A stretch of DNA of 64,000 bases from Ixodes scapularis. Lineage: Eukaryota; Arthropoda; Arachnida; Ixodida; Ixodidae. Positions 22,840 through 33,665 of this stretch are shown here, piece by piece; the stretch's first letter is position 1, and the number at the start of each line of letters is the position of its first letter. Below the pieces are notes generated by a model. The model was not told the DNA's origin. It did no database searches and saw only the letters and a program-made list of their open reading frames with translations. Position numbers and translations under genes: made by a program. Location: positions 28,137,033 through 28,201,032 of the forward strand of contig NW_024609837.1 in NCBI RefSeq assembly GCF_016920785.2, read 5' to 3'.

Positions 22840-24081
22840 TCAGTAGTTCTTTACTGGAACAACTTCTTCAGTCTCTTTTTTCCACGTGAAAGCCTTCCCA
22901 TTAATGATTAGTTTGTCAAAATTTAGCTTCACTTGGTTAGTACTATCTTTCCCCTTTTCTTTCGCGTATTCCCACAACCTCTTCCGCGTGGCTCGAGTCT
23001 CAAAAGCGTAATCCTGGTCAACGCTGTAAGGCGAACCCTTGAATTTTTTGGCATTTAACAAAACATTCTGTTTTTCTTTATATGAAGCGAAGTTCACTAT
23101 GATTGGTCGCTTGAACTTTGGGTTATAACGGCCAACGCGGTGCGCCCTCTCTATGGTTTTAAGTTCAACTCCCAGGTTTTGTTTACAGATTTCTTTGACA
23201 ATATTCTCTGACTCATTCCATGTTTCGGAATGACTGTTGTTTTCGATTCCGTAAAAAACTAGATTTTGTCTCCGACTTCTATTTTCAAGGTCAACATTCT
23301 TGTTGTGTAACTCCTGGACTTTCTCAGAAAGTTGCCGAATTTGATTCTCTTGAACTGACAGTACTTTATTAACCTTCTCTATCTGGCCCTCGGTTTTGTT
23401 AAGTTTATCTTTCATTTCTTTCATCATGGTTTCGTGCTTTGCGAATCTGAGGTCAATGCTATCTAGTTTCTGCATAATAGTTGTTTGACCACTTTGTAGG
23501 GATTTTAGTAATTCCATTTCGAATTCTGTGAGGGGACCAGGGTTTAGCTCTATGTCACCGGAGAGCAACAGCAATAAAATGAGGTAAAAAGCAGGGTTTA
23601 CAAAAAGGCGAAAACGTCTACGAGACAATACGAGGCGCGTCCGCTTATGTATAAAGTCATCGACACTTGGAGTAGTGGGAGGAGCCGGCAAAGTGCACAA
23701 CAGTTTTTGCACTTGGGTAGGGTAGTAAGGACTAACCTGCAGCATTAGGAGCAGCGTTAACTGCATGTCGGAGAGTGTGCCGGCTCCGAATCCCACGAAG
23801 CCAAAGTCGCCAGCCCTTATGTAGCTTTGGGTCGGATCACGTGGGTCACGTTGGTTAAAGGCGATTTGTAGATCCGTAGCGAATGGCTTGTCCGGGCATG
23901 GGTTATCAGCAGCGATGACTGTCGCTCCGTCGTGGCTTGCCGACACATGCAGTCCTGGTGACGTGGTTGAAGATGGCTTGGGCAAGTAAGGGAGTACTGC
24001 CTCCGCAGATCCCGCGTCGAACAATGCGGCTGATCCATGCACGGTCAAGACCTGCAGCATTAGGAGCAGCGTTAACTGCAT
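22840..24081 (-). CDS. LINE ORF1: 2A-containing RNA-binding protein
   Basis: 413 codons, intact. Residues 1-105 are one copy of a 315-bp monomer whose start (MQLTLLLMLQV) repeats in frame at residue 106. Residues 160-174 are hydrophobic (FVNPAFYLILLLLLS), directly followed by GDIELNPGP at 175-183, a textbook 2A motif. Residues about 185-270 form a heptad-rich coiled coil, 271-345 an RRM (starting RRQNLVFYGIE) and 346-403 a C-terminal domain like that of L1/CR1 ORF1 proteins. The RNA-binding part resembles known ORF1 chaperones that coat the LINE RNA. With ribosome skipping at the 2A it would be released as a separate protein starting at Pro183. The start codon is uncertain: Met1 and Met106 both lie upstream of the 2A, and the first lies at the element's 5' edge. 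The frame ends in TGA and continues in the same frame into ORF2. Confidence 0.85.
   Translation of the reverse strand: MQLTLLLMLQVLTVHGSAALFDAGSAEAVLPYLPKPSSTTSPGLHVSASHDGATVIAADNPCPDKPFATDLQIAFNQRDPRDPTQSYIRAGDFGFVGFGAGTLSDMQLTLLLMLQVSPYYPTQVQKLLCTLPAPPTTPSVDDFIHKRTRLVLSRRRFRLFVNPAFYLILLLLLSGDIELNPGPLTEFEMELLKSLQSGQTTIMQKLDSIDLRFAKHETMMKEMKDKLNKTEGQIEKVNKVLSVQENQIRQLSEKVQELHNKNVDLENRSRRQNLVFYGIENNSHSETWNESENIVKEICKQNLGVELKTIERAHRVGRYNPKFKRPIIVNFASYKEKQNVLLNAKKFKGSPYSVDQDYAFETRATRKRLWEYAKEKGKDSTNQVKLNFDKLIINGKAFTWKKETEEVVPVKNY
23533..23559 (-). other. 2A ribosome-skipping motif GDIELNPGP
   Basis: The nine codons encode D-I-E-x-N-P-G-P preceded by Gly and a Leu-rich stretch. The D(V/I)ExNPGP consensus is known from picornavirus-like 2A peptides and from several metazoan and trypanosome non-LTR retrotransposons, where it causes co-translational separation between Gly and Pro. 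Every consensus position is present here. Confidence 0.9.
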
Positions 24082-24106
24082 GTCGGAGAGTGTGCCGGCT
24101 CCGAAT
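23735..24106 (-). repeat. 315-bp tandem monomer at LINE 5' end
   Basis: A 57-bp block (23735-23791) recurs identically at 24050-24106, exactly 315 bp away. That is one complete monomer plus the start of a second. 315 is divisible by three, so the ORF1 frame stays open across the duplication. Tandem 5' monomers act as internal promoters in several LINEs; here that is inference. Confidence 0.85.
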
Positions 24107-24107
24107 T

Positions 24108-27100
24108 GTTCGACACTGTACGTATCCTTCCTTTTATTTTATTTCACCAAGCGCGAAGCAGCCATATCACATTGTTTCCGGGGAACATCATTTCTATATT
24201 TTTGTCACCTAGATTCACTAGCGCACTAAAATACTTCTTCCAATGTAACAATGGCAAGATGTCACGCTCCTAGCAGGCTCCAACGAATAAGCCTGCTCAT
24301 AATCACGTTCGGTTGTCACTTGTTTCCTAATTTAGAGAGCCAAAATTTGCTAACAAGGTTAGTTTGCAAGTGCGCGAAACAAAATTAATTTTCAAGCCTT
24401 AAAAAACACGGTCTACATAAGCCTCAAAAAGCGCGCTAAGCGTTTTTTAAAGCCATTAAAAAAAAAAATTCCAGGCCCAGTAAAACATGTTTTTTTTTAT
24501 CTTCTTTTCACAGTTTCATAGTTGAACCGCATAGAGCTTGGAATGCCTTAAGTGGTTACTAAAACTCGGCTGGACACCCAGGAAAGCTATGAGCTACTTG
24601 AAAGTGGCAGGACACCGAATCGTAAAGGTATGCAGTATGACGCGTTGTGCATTTGGCAGCACAGTGCACTATGCTCAGTGCACAGGGCAAGGTAGGATGC
24701 TTAATTCCTTGGCTATAAAAAAAAACTACTTTTTGCCTGTCAGTGTTGGCATTTCGTAGGAAAACAAGAATGATGCTTTCAATGAGAGTTCTACATCATT
24801 TTCACTAAACATATTGCCTTTCATTGGCGATCCCATTTGTTCAATATTAAGGCAAGATACATCTATCCCACTTGTGAGAAATTTTCTTCACCCTTCCTTC
24901 GATATGGAGAGTTTACCAGATTGTATCAGTCACTGTGCTCTAAACATTATACCACCAAAATTACCAATATTTTCAAGAATATGTAAGAGGAAGACTGCCT
25001 GGCATATAGGACATCCTAAAACAAAAAGGCCGCAGAGTCTGAAGTGAGGCTCACGGATGATTGAAAGGTTATTAAACCGACGTGCTGCAACACGTTGTCG
25101 ATGCAAAAAGTTAGCGTCGGCCTTCCAACACATTTTTGTTCCTAATGTCAAATAAACCGCGAAGAACACACTTGGGACAATTCTTTTTTGTGTGTGTGGG
25201 TATGTGTGTTTAGTATTACTCATAGAAGAAGAGCATTCTGTTTTGTTTGTTTTTTTAATTTTTGTTCGTCATCAGAGTTTAGAAAGTATTGCAGTACAAA
25301 GCTAAAAAAGAGAAAGGGTGGCGCTGTGAAAATTTGATTGTATCTAATTTTAAAAAAAAAACCTTCGTGCGACTCATTGCAGTAGAGCTCCTTAAAACAA
25401 TTTCTTACTTCTTTGTTGTTTTTTTTTATACAAACATTTCCCCACTCCGAGTTCACTGGCTTTCTCGTAGGAGTTTGGAAACATTGCAGACAACGTGTGA
25501 AACGAATAATTGATAGCTTTGTTTTGTTTTATTTCGTTTTCGCCACTCTCGTGCACTTTTTGCATGCACTTGTGTGCGTGAGTTGCCTTGAAAAAAAAGA
25601 TGCCTTTAATTTTTTCAGCTTAGAAGTAAAGGCGTTTCAACCCTGGGTTGGCGAAGCCAGTATTTATACAAAAATAAAAATCTCTGAAACTTTAAGAAAA
25701 GATGTATGTGTATGCCTCTAGACGATGCTGCCACATGCGAGTTGCGCGACCAAAAGGCAATGCTCCGAGTCTCTTTGCGATTTCGGTTGCGTAAGTAAGC
25801 CAGGCTATTGTATGAAACCAAGACCTACCCTTCCATTGTTCGTCTGTCTTCTTTTTTTTATGTTGCGAGAAACTTGCATAAGCGCAGGGCACACGTTTTA
25901 CACAGCCGAGTGATGTAGGCGCGTTATATACACTCCAATGCTGTTAGCGCTAGACGCTAAACCAAGGGTTAGCGTCTAGCCCCGACCCTTCGGTTAGCGC
26001 TAGACATGTTCTGTAATTCAGTTGCATCTTATAGGAGAATGGCCCGCCTGAGCTAATGTGTGCTCAATGAACATCTTAAATGATTGAAAACGCTAATTGC
26101 GCATTAAGACAATGTCTGGTGTATCCCCTCATCAATTTCACTAAATATTCACTTATGGAGCTACAAGAACACCCGAACGCTTTCTCACACTTAATACGAG
26201 TCTTCATTATGATAAATATCGTACTATTAACGAAACCACACTCAGTGCGCAGGTGAGAAGGTATGGACGCTTTCCCATGATGCATGTAACCCGAGACTAA
26301 AGCAGAATAAGTTTAGTACTTTGACAGTGGTAGAGAAAAAAAAAAAAACATGTACAGACAGTCTGTAGAAATGCTGTCTACACATGTTGTTGTGGTTTTG
26401 TTTTGTTTGCTTTGTTACCAACGCTTTTTTTTTTTTTGCTTTGTTGTGATGCAGGCGCAGCTTTGAGCGAACGGGGCGGTTGAGCAGCTTGAGCGCCGAT
26501 CGGTGCTGCACACGAATACTCTTCGCTTCTGAAACGCCACAGAACGCTTTTCACAAGTATTGCAAGGTGACCATCCTTTCGAAATTAAAGATTTTGTGTG
26601 TTTGCAACTGTAAAAACGTCTCCTTTGAAAGGACACCGATTGAAGTGAAGTAAAAAGCAGCGAGCAAGGGCCCGTAGAGAGGATTCAGATATCCGACAAT
26701 AAGTCGATTGTGCAATCGCAATTTTGCCCTTTTAATATTTAAGAGGGTCACCCCCCCCCCCTTTTTCCCGGGATTTGCTAAATAAAAAATGCGTATTAGA
26801 CCACGTGTTCCTAGTTCTTTGCTACCTAACTTAATCCAAACCCCACCGCACCCACTGCTCAACGTTTCAATCAGAATTGCCCGGACCCCCAAAGATCCTT
26901 CCTCGCCAACTAGTAAAGCGTACCTCACCACTTTTGCTTTTGTGTATTTGAAAACAACCGAGTCTCCGCGTCATATATTAAACGAGGCGTAGCTCTGCGA
27001 GAAAAAAAAAGAAAAACAGAAAAAAAAAAAACCCTTTATCCCGCACCATTATCCGGCATTGATGCAGCCTCGGGGCACCCCAAAGTCAGGTGACAGGGAG

Positions 27101-29321
27101 GGTGGACTCAAATCATGGTTCGTAGTCTCCAAGGGTTTCGGGGTGCAATATAAGCCTCGTCGCTAATGATGCGTGTTGAAAACAGAATTAAAAGTGATGA
27201 CGGAGAATTCACACCGGCATTGAGATCTCGGTCTGCTGTAGGCAGTCATTGAATCACAAAGACAGGTCCCACGACACCCTTCCTTTTCACTCTTTTTTTT
27301 TTTTTTTTTTTGCTGCAAAATTTATGTTTTTTTTTTTTTAACTTAGGTTAATTAGGTAGGTTCGAAATTGCGAAATTAGATATTTTGTGTGGAAAAAGTA
27401 ACGACTCATTAGCTTTGCATATTTGACTAATAGCAATTCCTATTTCAGTAATGAAGTGTGGTAGCCAATATTTAAAGTTCCATCAAAAGGCTCATTTTTT
27501 TTAATTAGAAAATGCTCAATTATCTCGAACATGCCTGTGGTTACGTGAACGCTGCAGCATGATAGACGGTGAAGAGTGCGTGTTAGCAGTCGTACTCCAC
27601 TGGCTTATTTACTTGCACGCTACGCGAACCAGTGTGGACATACCCCGAAGACAGACCGCCCACTCGCCCCCTAAATATTTGGCATCCGAGTGGCGTTGCA
27701 TTTCTCGTGATGCCGAGCCAAAAAACAACTTCCAACGCTTGCTATCGCTATAAACGCATCTAGCTACAATCAAACGAAATCTCCAGCGTTTGAACTTATG
27801 AATCAGTTATTTACTGCGTTTCATTCAAAAACAAAAACAAAAAATATATTGTATTCTTTTGACAATCCTTCTCTGCACCTTTTTCGTTTTTTTTTTTCTC
27901 CAATATTTGAAAATAAATATACCATGACTAGCACAATCTGTCTTCTTAGCGCTAAAACTGTTAAATTTAGTACCGTATTACTTTTTCAGGTTTGCAGCGC
28001 CCGGGTAAGATAGAACGGAGGCGGCTTACTCCTAGACTTCCAAACACGTCGCTTTATTCTCTCCTTCTTACTGCACTTTCGTCCGCACCTATTCTCTTGC
28101 CATCCACAGAGCAGTCCCGGTTTGTCACTGCGCTCGCCTACGGCCTACATCGCAAAAACTGTAACCATGGGCACGACGTCAACAAGACACTAACACATCG
28201 TTCAATAAACCAAAACGGTCGGCAATGCTTAAAAGCCACTAGCCCTATTCAAAGAAAACAAAATTGATAAAAACAAGCAAACCAAAATCCCCCCTCCCCC
28301 AAAAAAACAAAAATAAATAAAAACCTTTCCTCACAGTATTCGCCTAAAGCGGACGCGTCTTCCATCTCCGCGTTTAAATATTTAAAAGTTTCCCCGAGAC
28401 GTGTTTTAGGGTCAAGCGCTAAATTATTCGATGGTCCACCTACGTCCTGACGACATAAACTTAGATGCAACCGCACATGGCGGCGTGTACGCAGCACAAA
28501 AAAAACAAAACCTAACGTGACAGCTTGGGGCAAAGTAAATTTGGGGACATTCTCGAAAACTGAGAGGGTTTTTGCCGGCCACAGCAACGGACTGTGGAGC
28601 AGGGATTAAAGGCAGACAGGAACCACGCCGCCCTATCGTGAATATTTGAGCGACGCTGCTGCGAGTGTACAACGCTCCTGTCGCGAGCGTTCGACGCGCA
28701 CCTGTGAGCCTTCGGACGAGATATATGATGACCGTAACTTACAGGTAAATAGTCAATATAGTCGCCCCCGTCCTCACCAAGTATCGTACATTTGAAGCAA
28801 GACAGACAAGGTCCCTTGGAACGTGCAAGCGTGGACAAAGTAAGCGAAACGACCGAGTGTCTAGGTATATAAGTTATGGGTGACACTGCTTTGACGCGGG
28901 AATTTGAGCCTTATCTCGTTTTAACCTAAGGACGGGAACAGCCGACGCTATGGGTCGATAGGGCCAATCAAGCAGTGTCAAAAACGCAACGTCGAAGCGT
29001 TCGCCAATTTTTTGTACGTCTGCCTTTCACCAGCGAAACCAATTAAGTGCAACGAGTGCGTGAAGGTCTTGTCCCTTAGGTTCGTATGTCCGTATTTTAT
29101 TTGTTATGGTCTTTGACTGCTGCTATCTATTTCAACCTGTTGTTTTTGTTATGTTTTCCGCGTTTTCAGGGGGTGGCGGGGTGGGGGGGAGTAGAGTTGC
29201 TGTGACCACTGCTATCTCATCTGTGTACTATTTCTCGTTGCTAGTTCAACTTCTCGCGTCGGGGCAGCACCACCGGTTTGTCTTGGTCTTCACACGGGAG
29301 TGTGAGAGTTTCATAACTTAG
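24108..29321. other. Unassigned noncoding DNA (5.2 kb)
   Basis: AT-rich sequence with many homopolymer runs (T at 27292-27310 and 27330-27339, C at about 26751-26762, A runs near 27000-27033). Near 25945-26005 the string TTAGCGCTAGAC or TTAGCGTCTAG recurs three to four times, a tiny local repeat. Numerous open frames of 60-126 codons occur on both strands. None shows a recognisable domain. Confidence 0.4.
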
Positions 29322-30225
29322 GTTATGTATAGGGCTCCGTGTTTTCGGATAAATCCGAAAAACTCCAAAATACACCCGCCGGTAAAAGTTTTGGCAATTT
29401 GGATTTATCCGATAAACTCCGAATTGTTATGTGCCCATATCCCCCCCCCCCCCCCCCCACACACACACACAGCAAAAAAAGAAAAGGTTTTTTTTTTCTT
29501 TTTTTTACATTTCGAGCAGCGCAGGATCATTGGTCCTGGGAAAATGACACCATAATTATCGTTCAAGCCTCGGACCGTTGTCAGAAGGAGGTCTTACGGC
29601 TTGTCTCGTCAAGGTTGGTTCAGGGAAACAGGTCATCGTACCATTCGTGTCACGACAAAAGCCACTCTTTTGGTTTCCAGTTTGGGCCGTGGGATTTGGG
29701 AATTAGAGAAAGGAGAGGGTATGTTTCTGGGGGTAACAGCGAAAGCTATAGACCATAGAGGTTGTATAAAATAGAAAAGAAAGGCAGTTGAAACTTCTCT
29801 ATTACATCCACCTCGAGCGGCAGCGGAATAGATTGATGGGATGACTACGAGCTTCCTTGCGGCTACCTCCGGCAGTATATTGATTTTAATGTATCGACGT
29901 TTATCGAAGCCACATTTGTGTGCAACATTTGTCGTGGGACAAATTAGTATTTCCAATGACACCAACGCCAAATTGAACTGAAAAAAATCTTAATTGATAC
30001 AAGCGCGTTTTACTTTTTATCTGGCACGTACGTTTGCATCCGGTTATTATTAATTATTTTTAATAGGAAACACTGCGAAATTAATCTCCGAATTTCGGAG
30101 AATTGGGGATTTATAAAAAATAAATTCCGATAAACACCGAATTTTAGCGAAAAATAAACTCCGAAAAACACCCTCCGAATTTCACGAACAAATAAACTCA
30201 GAAAACACGGAGCCCTAGTTATGTA
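29322..30225. mobile_element. hAT MITE with perfect 8-bp target duplication
   Basis: The element proper is 29330-30217 (888 bp). It begins TAGGGCTCCGTGTTTTC and ends with the complement of that sequence. The 8 bp GTTATGTA occurs directly on both sides (29322-29329 and 30218-30225). TAGGG fits the hAT terminal pattern and 8-bp duplications are the hAT rule. Subterminal regions repeat TCCGAA/TTCGGA and AAACTCCGAA motifs, likely transposase binding sites. The interior contains an 18-C run followed by (AC)n at 29441-29471 and open frames with no transposase similarity, so it is non-autonomous. Confidence 0.85.
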
Positions 30226-30597
30226 GTAAGAGAGTGCTCCGTCTTTCTCCTTCTCCGCTCAGCAATGCTGACTGCGTTGACACCTATCAAAGAGAAAGAA
30301 GAAATTCCTCTCTGTCTTTCCTTTACCCATATTGTTACCCCCTCCACTTCTACCACTCCCTGCTGCGCTGCGGAATTTACGTCAGCCTTGCCAACATTGC
30401 ACAGAAAGCTTGACGTGAAGGCAATACTTTAGCGTCAGTTAAGTTGTGTTTAGGCATGCCACTGCACGCGTTTACGTGAGATGTAAACGTTATTTTGCCT
30501 GGTACTAGCTTATTACTAGTTTGGATCTAAATACATCTACAAGCCAGTTACTGATCGGGCGTTTAAACAATTTATTCTTAGCTCTTTCTTTCTTTCT
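30226..30597. other. Unassigned noncoding DNA
   Basis: Ordinary mixed sequence ending in a CTTT-rich tract that abuts the next foldback element. Nothing was recognised. Confidence 0.4.
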
Positions 30598-30850
30598 TTT
30601 AGAGCGCAGCTCTTAGGCGCCCGTTTCCGGCTTGAGCGGCGTCCGCGTCGCCGTCGCCGTCGGCGTCGGCGTAACCGCGCGGTGCATTATGGGTACCTTT
30701 CTCCGCTAAATTTAGCAAAACGTTTTCTTCTAAATGTGAGGACAGGAGGAGGGAGCATAGCCTCCTCTCCGTACCTTCCCCTCCTACTCCTCTGGAGCTG
30801 CGCTCTAATTCGGCGGTACAGGAGATTGTAAACGTCTTAATTTTTTTTTT
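30598..30850 (+). mobile_element. Half of a foldback element, family AGAGCGCAG (copy D)
   Basis: Starts AGAGCGCAGCTCTTAGGCGC, followed by the (GTCGCC) block, a GCGCGGTGCATTATGGG segment, one truncated CCGCTAAATTTAGC unit and a pyrimidine-rich tract. It closes with GAGCTGCGCTCTAATTCGGC and the AT-rich centre (GATTGTAAACGTC). The mirrored half present at 7483-8454 is absent. Confidence 0.65.
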
Positions 30851-31574
30851 TTGTAAAGGTTACATTATGGGAATAAGAAACGAGAGAAACTCGCAATATA
30901 TTATCACTTTGTGCCACTAATCACCAATTTCAATGTCTGATTTTTTTTTTTTTACGGGGGGGGGGGGGGGGGGGGGGAGGGGACTGCACTTGTGTATTAG
31001 GTCAAAGCGACCACTAACGTGCATGTACGGGTGATTCAAATTAAAATCTTAATTATTTATTAAGAGGCAAACGAACAAATACAAAGACATTTATATACAC
31101 GCATATATAATTTCTGACGTAGTCCCCATGAAGTGCAATTGCATCTATTCTATCGCTTCGGAAGTGCATGAATACCTCGTGAGAAGAATTCTTTTATTGC
31201 ACAGTGTTTTCCGAGCTATATTCCACGGACCATACATGTATGAAAGTGTAAATTTTAGGCAGTGCAGACTATTTACACGTGCGGACTATACAGGAATTAT
31301 GTTTCAAGATCATTCATTATAACTAAACGTGACGGAGTTTGTGAATGAAAGACTATGTTAATGATGGCTTAATTATAATACAAGTTTCTTTGTAACCTAA
31401 GCAAGCAGACATATGTCAAGGTGTGCCGTGTATGAGAAGATATTCGTGTAGACAAAGCACCAAGTGCGAACTATGCACGGCGTGCGAACTATAGTCTGGA
31501 AAATGCGGTAACCGTAGTCCACTCGCGCACAGCGGTATTCACTTCTTTATCGCTTCAGAAATTCGTACCTCCCA
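30851..31574. other. Unassigned noncoding DNA with a 22-G run
   Basis: Contains an uninterrupted run of 22 G at 30956-30977 followed by AGGGG, which could fold into a quadruplex. The remainder is AT-rich and includes the expected flank of the mariner relic, but no clear inverted terminus was found. Confidence 0.45.
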
Positions 31575-32050
31575 TTACGACGATTTATGACGCATTTTCT
31601 TGCTCGGTCCTTTGGTTTTTGGTCGGTACTGTAAGAAAATCATTTCCAGAAATCCGCCACCCGTGACCTCTAAACGACGCAAAAGTTCCTCACAGGCATC
31701 GACGCGGCGGTCTCTCAATTCAGCAGTCAATGGACGCAGCACCCATCTCGCTAACACTTTCTTGAATCGTAGCACCTCATGGACAATATAGCTTTCTGAA
31801 CCAACCCTGATATTCAAAATAGTGGTCATTGCATCCACAGTAATACGTCTGGTTTCCTTCACAAGCGCTTCGGCTGCTGCGATGTTTTCGTTCATCGCTA
31901 CGCGGTGTGCCTGACCCCATCGCGGACAGTCCTCTACAGAAGTTGCCCTCCGTTGAAACTTTCTAGCACATTCGTACACTTGCTACAGGAACACACACGA
32001 ATAACCGTAGTGCGCTTTCATCCTAAGATGAATTTTAACTCGTTTAACAA
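31575..32050 (-). pseudogene. mariner-like transposase relic, N-terminal half
   Basis: Read on the minus strand, the frame resembles the helix-turn-helix region of mariner/SETMAR transposases: QVYECARKFQRRATSVED, a GQAHR..NEN block, and KVLARWVLRPLTAELRDRRVDACEELL, which parallels the family pattern K..ARWVP..LT...K..R...C..LL. The homologous frame begins further upstream (about 32045), with a TAG stop before QVYEC. Downstream the region that should carry the first catalytic Asp is deleted, so that FLEMIF runs directly into YRPKTK..SKKMRHKSS. The C-terminal catalytic half is missing. It is certainly inactive. It could not be assigned to a mariner subfamily and its termini were not found. Confidence 0.75.
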
Positions 32051-32125
32051 CATCAATACTCAAAAAAGTTGCTGCGGAAAACACTATTGTTGGTTGTCTA
32101 TGAATTGCGATAGCATTTCTCTAGG

Positions 32126-32395
32126 GCAACCTCAAGGACGACGTATAGGACGACCCCTAGGACGACCTAAAAAACGACGTCGAGGAAGACGTCTAGAACG
32201 ACCTTTGGGGCGATCTTAAGGACAACGTAAAGGACGACATGAGGTTCTCGAAAACGACGTCTAAGACGTCTATGACGACGTAAAGGACAACGTCTAGGAC
32301 GACGTCCTAAAGAACAATGTCAAAGACGACGTGTAGGACAACCTCAAGCACAACTTCTATGAAGATGTCGAAGACGGCTTCAAGGACGTCAGGTC
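32126..32395 (+). repeat. 12-bp minisatellite (AGGACGACGTCT type), locus 2
   Basis: About twenty degenerate 12-bp units such as AGGACGACGTAT, AGGACGACCCCT and AGGACAACGTCT. It is the same unit as at 3396-3530, 28.7 kb away and in the same orientation. It begins immediately beyond the mariner relic. Confidence 0.75.
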
Positions 32396-33364
32396 CTCCG
32401 AAGAGGGTGCAAATGTGAAGGAGAGTGAAAACGTTAGCTGAAATGGACTACTGCGCATACCTAACGCGCATTAGGATGCCAGAAAGTCCAAGAAATCCGG
32501 AGGGGCGTGGGGCAGCCATCTTTGCACTGACGTTGCCTCCTTCTTCTGTGTCGCAACAACATGCTGACACCTGCTTGTCTGTTTGTTTGTTTTTGAACCA
32601 CAAGAATAAATCCTGCTAACTACCGAAAAAGTCGTACAACTTTTTGTAATTTTACTGCACCTTTAAGGTTTTCATTTGAAAGACCCTTGTATATTGATCC
32701 AGCACTGCCTTGATGCAATAGGAGAGTTTACAAAGCCTGTCAAGTTCGTTTGGCTAAGCCTCGTATAAATGTAGACACCGCATCGTCGAAACGCGACAGT
32801 TCGGGATGACGCAACTGAAGCGGCAATGATTGATAGTGACATAGATGAGCACCGATGATGATGAATTCCGATTAGTCGCGGCGCATCGCGCACTCGTATG
32901 CACCACGTTTTGTCATCCCGCTCAAAATTGGATTATCTATCATAAACCACGTGCCGCCCCTATAGGCTCTGTGACCTCCAGTGAATGCATCCCACTCAAT
33001 AGGACCCTATCTAAAAAAAAACAAAGTGTCCTTCCTAATATGGCAACCCCAGTAACTGAAGCCTTAAAGATCTTTATTAAATTCCTGTTACGAGTAATTG
33101 CATGCCGAAAATTCTGGCAGTTCATTTTCTTATTTGTCAATTCGAATGAAAAACATGAAGGGGTTATGAAACTCAAACAAAAGGTTCGACAAACACTGAG
33201 CGTAGGCATCTCAGTACTGAATAATATAGATATCCTGTTTCTTTTGTTTTTAAGTTGCGTCACCTTCTATTCTATTTTCATTTGATAAGAAACATTGATT
33301 ATTTTAATGTGAAACATTCTTTGGCTACTTGTTCCGGATTTCGTGAGGCTGGATTTTGAAAAGC
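32396..33364. other. Unassigned noncoding DNA
   Basis: Two opposing open frames (32845-33285 plus, 32940-33263 minus) are present but neither shows a recognisable domain, and the sequence is AT-rich. No element borders were found. Confidence 0.4.
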
Positions 33365-33665
33365 CAAATTAAGTTTCCCCATTAGATTTACTGGGAAAAT
33401 AGACGTCACGGGACCTCAATACCGATTCAGTTTCCCGGCTAATTTTAGAGTGAAATATGACGTCACATGGCTTCGTGCCACGTAACCAATACACGAATTC
33501 AGTTTCACCGCTAGATTTAACGGGAAAATTGACGTCACGTCATCTACACAAAAATTCAGTTTTCCCGCTAAATTTAGAGGGGAAATTGACGTCACGTGAC
33601 CTGATGCCACGTGACCCACACACTAATTCAACTTCCCCGCCAAATTTAGCGGGAAATTTACATCG
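33365..33665 (+). repeat. Free-standing tandem array of CRE/palindrome units
   Basis: Five units of about 55-70 bp. Each is built from CAGTTTCCCGCTAAATTTAG followed by GGGAAA.TTGACGTCACGTGACCT, so each carries a self-complementary core and then a CRE-like plus E-box-like palindrome. They are close relatives of the units at 8130-8395, but here the AGAGCGCAG foldback termini are absent. Confidence 0.75.

Larger units (their letters stand above)
19972..24107 (-). mobile_element. Near-complete CR1-like non-LTR retrotransposon
   Basis: A full two-ORF LINE on the minus strand. It has a 5' region with a 315-bp tandem monomer, an ORF1 with 2A motif plus coiled coil plus RRM, an ORF2 with APE-type endonuclease and reverse transcriptase, a short 3' UTR, and a tail of AATAAAGA-like repeats instead of poly(A). 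CR1/L2-type elements characteristically end in short tandem repeats. The copy is young by the standards of this window: one TGA separates the ORFs and one homopolymer frameshift interrupts ORF2. The exact clade (CR1 versus L2 or Rex1) cannot be fixed without a tree. Confidence 0.9.

Noticed and set aside
32845..33285. 146-codon plus-strand frame with a hydrophobic end
   Set aside because: AT-rich, no domain, and an opposing frame is equally open; not distinguishable from chance.
33365..33665. CRISPR-like array
   Set aside because: Regular short repeats are present, but the whole unit is tandemly repeated with no unique spacers, and the context is eukaryotic transposon-rich DNA.
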